Shown in pieces: positions 61,952-64,000 of a stretch of 64,000 nucleotides of DNA (position 1 is the first letter of the stretch; the number at the start of each line of letters is the position of its first letter). Source of the stretch: Acidisoma sp965199065 (lineage in GTDB: Bacteria; Pseudomonadota; Alphaproteobacteria; Acetobacterales; Acetobacteraceae); NCBI RefSeq assembly GCF_965199065.1, contig NZ_CBDAQN010000003.1:2046001-2110000 (forward strand), given 5' to 3'. Position numbers and translations under genes: made by a program. The notes beneath the pieces are model-generated. The model saw nothing but the letters and a program-made list of their open reading frames with translations. It did not search any database and was not told the origin of the DNA.

Positions 61952-62584
61952 TCAGGATGCCATGGTGAGGCGCTTCACGAAGGCCGAGACCTTGTGGCGG
62001 CGCATCTCGGAGCGGGCAGTCCCGTCGGTCGTCATGTAGTTGAGCTGGATCACGTAGCGCGCGCCGACGAACTGCTTGTGGCCATGCCAGGTGGTGGGAC
62101 CGTTGGGGAACACCAGCAACGTGCCGTTCACGGGCGGCACCTCCACGGCAAAGTCCTCGATGTCGTCCGGCCCGCGCAACAGGCGCAGGCAGCCCTCGCG
62201 CCGCGCCCAGGCCTCGGTCTCAGGATTCAGGTAGAGCAGGATCGTCACCCGCTTGGTGTGGCTGTCGCAATGGATGCGCCCATCCTTCTCGCGGGAGGCG
62301 CCGCGCAGCGTCACCATCGTCGGCGCACCCTCGAGGTCGAGATCGAACTTGCGGGCGACGGCCTCGCGAAACCTCGGCCCCTCGAGCTCCTTCATGAGCG
62401 CCTGAGCCTCGGTCCCGAGCCGCAGCGAGCCGATGGGGAAGGAGCCGCCTTTATCCAGCTTGGGCAGACCCCGGACGACCTCGGCGAGGGCCGCCGGCGG
62501 GATGAAGTTCTCCACCACGATGTGGGTGAAGGGGTCGCTCGCTACCGGCGCGGCGTCGAAAGCCTCGTAATCCGCTAGGGTCAT
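61952..62584 (-). CDS. 2OG-Fe(II) oxygenase family protein
   Basis: This 210-residue protein has the iron-binding triad H105 and D107 (RIHCDSHTKR) with H167 (TTWHGHK), and LLYLNPETEAW in the core strand. Family members hydroxylate proteins or small molecules using 2-oxoglutarate. The substrate is not evident. It lies between the RNase D and Nudix genes with short spacers of 24 and three bases, so the three are probably one operon. Confidence 0.83.
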   Translation of the reverse strand: MTLADYEAFDAAPVASDPFTHIVVENFIPPAALAEVVRGLPKLDKGGSFPIGSLRLGTEAQALMKELEGPRFREAVARKFDLDLEGAPTMVTLRGASREKDGRIHCDSHTKRVTILLYLNPETEAWARREGCLRLLRGPDDIEDFAVEVPPVNGTLLVFPNGPTTWHGHKQFVGARYVIQLNYMTTDGTARSEMRRHKVSAFVKRLTMAS

Positions 62585-62608
62585 GACTGAACACAGTCCT
62601 CAGAGATG

Positions 62609-63271
62609 TTAGCCCTGGTGGGCGAAGATGTCGGGTGCATCATAGCCGAGCAGGTCGAGTTCGCAGCGGGCAGGCAGGAAGTCGAAGCACGCCTGGGCGA
62701 TGGCGAGACGGTTTTCCCGGATCAGCAGGGCCTCCAGCCGCGCCCATAAGGCATGGAGATGCAGCACGTCCGAGGCCGCGTAGGCAAGCTGGTCGGCGGA
62801 AAGCTCCGGCGCGCCCCAGTCGCTGGTCTGCTGCTGCTTGGAGATCTCGACGCCGAGGAGTTCGCGGCATAGATCGCGCAGCCCGTGGCGCTCGGTGAAG
62901 GTCCGCACGAGCTTGGCGGCGATCTTGGTGCAGACGACGGGGGTCGCGCGGATGCCCAGCGCGTGGAACAGCATCGCGACATCGAAGCGGGCGTAGTGCA
63001 TGAGCTTGAGGCGCGCGGTGTCGGCCAGCAGCGCCTTGAGGTTGGGGCAGTCATAGCCCTGGCCGCCGAGCGAGGGCGGGATGAGTTGCACCAGATGCGC
63101 GGTCGCGTCCCCGGCGGAAAGCTGGATCAGGCAGAGGCGGTCCCGGCGCGGATCGAGCCCCATGGTTTCGGTATCGACGGCGATGACGGGTCCGAGGTCG
63201 AGGTCCGGCGGCAGGTCGTGGCGGTGTAGATGAATGGTGGCGTGCGGCAGGAATTGCGTGATGTCGGCCAT
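62609..63271 (-). CDS. Ribonuclease D-like 3'-5' exonuclease (DEDDy domain only)
   Basis: This 220-residue protein has the DEDDy exonuclease set: D33 and E35 (AVDTETMG), D96 (YARFDVAM), and Y163 with D167 (LAYAASDVLH). The HRDC domains of E. coli RNase D are missing, as in many short alphaproteobacterial versions. It should trim RNA 3' ends. It heads the minus-strand run toward the 2OG oxygenase and Nudix genes and is divergent from the inositol-monophosphatase-family gene. Confidence 0.92.
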   Translation of the reverse strand: MADITQFLPHATIHLHRHDLPPDLDLGPVIAVDTETMGLDPRRDRLCLIQLSAGDATAHLVQLIPPSLGGQGYDCPNLKALLADTARLKLMHYARFDVAMLFHALGIRATPVVCTKIAAKLVRTFTERHGLRDLCRELLGVEISKQQQTSDWGAPELSADQLAYAASDVLHLHALWARLEALLIRENRLAIAQACFDFLPARCELDLLGYDAPDIFAHQG

Positions 63272-63395
63272 GCCTGTGCCTAGCCGATGGCCAGCGGCCG
63301 CTCAAGCTGCGACGCCATGGGGTCAGGTGACAAAGAGCCGCAGGGGCGGCATAGGGCACCACGGCATTTTCAACGATGGAAAGCGGACCCTCATG

Positions 63396-64000
63396 GCCTC
63401 CTTCGATCTCGATGCGCGCTTCGACCTCGGCACCCGCCTCGTCTCCGAGGCTGGCGAGTTGGCGATGAGCTACTTCCAGCGGCTCGGCAGCCTCACGATC
63501 AAGAGCAAGGGTCCGCAGGACATGGCCAGCGAGGCGGACCTGAACACCGAGATCCTCATCCGCGACCGTCTCGCGGCGGCGTTCCCGGAGGATGCCTTCC
63601 TCGGCGAGGAAACCGGGCGGACGGACGCGGTGGCTGGCGCGCGCGGCATCTGGGTGGTGGACCCGATCGACGGCACTCAGCCCTTCGTGAGCAACATGCA
63701 CAACTGGTGCGTGTCGATCGCCTTCGTGCTGGACGGGCGGACGGAGCTGGGCTTCGTCGCGGCACCGGCGAGGCGAGAGCTTTTCATCGCCCGCCGTGGT
63801 CATGGCGCAACCCTTAACGGCGCGCCCATCGCGGTGCGCCCTGCCGCACGGATGACAGATGGGCTGGTCGGGCTCGGCTACTCCAGCCGCACACCTCCGG
63901 GCGAGTTCCTGCCTTTGCTGGCCACCCTGCTGGATCAAGGCGGCATGTTCGTCCGCAGCGGCTCCGGCGCGCTGATGCTGTGCGATGTCGCTTGCGGGCG
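63396..64000 (+). CDS. Inositol monophosphatase family protein (3' end cut by window edge)
   Basis: The first 201 residues are visible and the frame runs off the right edge. Metal-binding motifs are GEETG (E72 and E73) and WVVDPIDGT (D90 and D93), and the late SGSGALMLCDVACG motif begins at the edge. The family includes inositol-1-phosphatase, histidinol phosphatase (HisN-type) and CysQ-like 3'(2'),5'-bisphosphate nucleotidases, and the visible part does not decide between them. ATG at 63396 is the first plausible start. It is divergent from the RNase D gene. Confidence 0.9.

Noticed and set aside
61391..62578. Large plus-strand open frame opposite the Nudix and 2OG oxygenase genes
   Set aside because: It is a shadow; both minus-strand genes have intact active-site motifs.

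Overview
The window is a high-GC, densely packed bacterial chromosome segment: 57 protein genes, no gene-free stretch over 300 bases, and no tRNA, rRNA, CRISPR array, insertion sequence or prophage gene that I could recognise. The gene content suggests an alphaproteobacterium, most likely order Rhodospirillales and perhaps Acetobacteraceae. The reasons are a periplasmic molybdenum hydroxylase with its own cytochrome c (as in acetic acid bacteria), the slt-dapA-smpB neighbourhood, the circularly permuted ATP-grasp/alpha-E pair, and many ATGA or GTGA start/stop overlaps. The taxonomic call is inference from content and style only.

Layout. 1-3.6 kb: the end of a multihaem cytochrome c gene, then the [2Fe-2S] and Tat-exported molybdopterin subunits of a periplasmic hydroxylase. 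3.6-13.8 kb: housekeeping genes, with pncC/cinA, pgpA and slt on the minus strand, dapA-smpB-PAP2-ribD-ribA and purU-folD on the plus strand, and a convergent ArsB-type transporter. 13.8-17.9 kb: sulfite reduction (precorrin-2 dehydrogenase, cysJ, cysI). 18-20.5 kb: alpha-E and circularly permuted ATP-grasp genes. 20.8-29 kb: a secreted unknown, ftsK, a lone receiver, NAD synthetase, an ABC-F ATPase and ndk. 29-37 kb: SDR, two GH13 enzymes, one GH15 enzyme and a porin.

37-52 kb is the main accessory region. It holds a PaoABC-like aldehyde oxidoreductase that seems to lack an export signal; a ribose-type ABC importer whose ATPase is fused to one permease; an amidohydrolase; a DUF1636 protein; an alpha/beta hydrolase; a fumarylacetoacetate-hydrolase-family enzyme; a GntR-type regulator; a beta-hydroxyacid dehydrogenase; and a dienelactone hydrolase. 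CCAAT/ATTGG inverted repeats lie just before three transcription units around the regulator. This suggests one regulon for import and breakdown of an unidentified organic substrate.

52-56.6 kb carries a PPOX-fold protein, manganese catalase, and a phytanoyl-CoA dioxygenase-family gene divergent from a LacI-type regulator. 56.6-64 kb returns to housekeeping: pssA and psd, a LysM/Ig-like envelope protein, a LOG-family hydrolase, rlmJ, a NudK-like Nudix enzyme, a 2OG-Fe(II) oxygenase, a short RNase D, and an inositol-monophosphatase-family gene cut by the right edge. The best candidates for something undescribed are the 41-52 kb regulon with its fused importer and the ATP-grasp/alpha-E pair.
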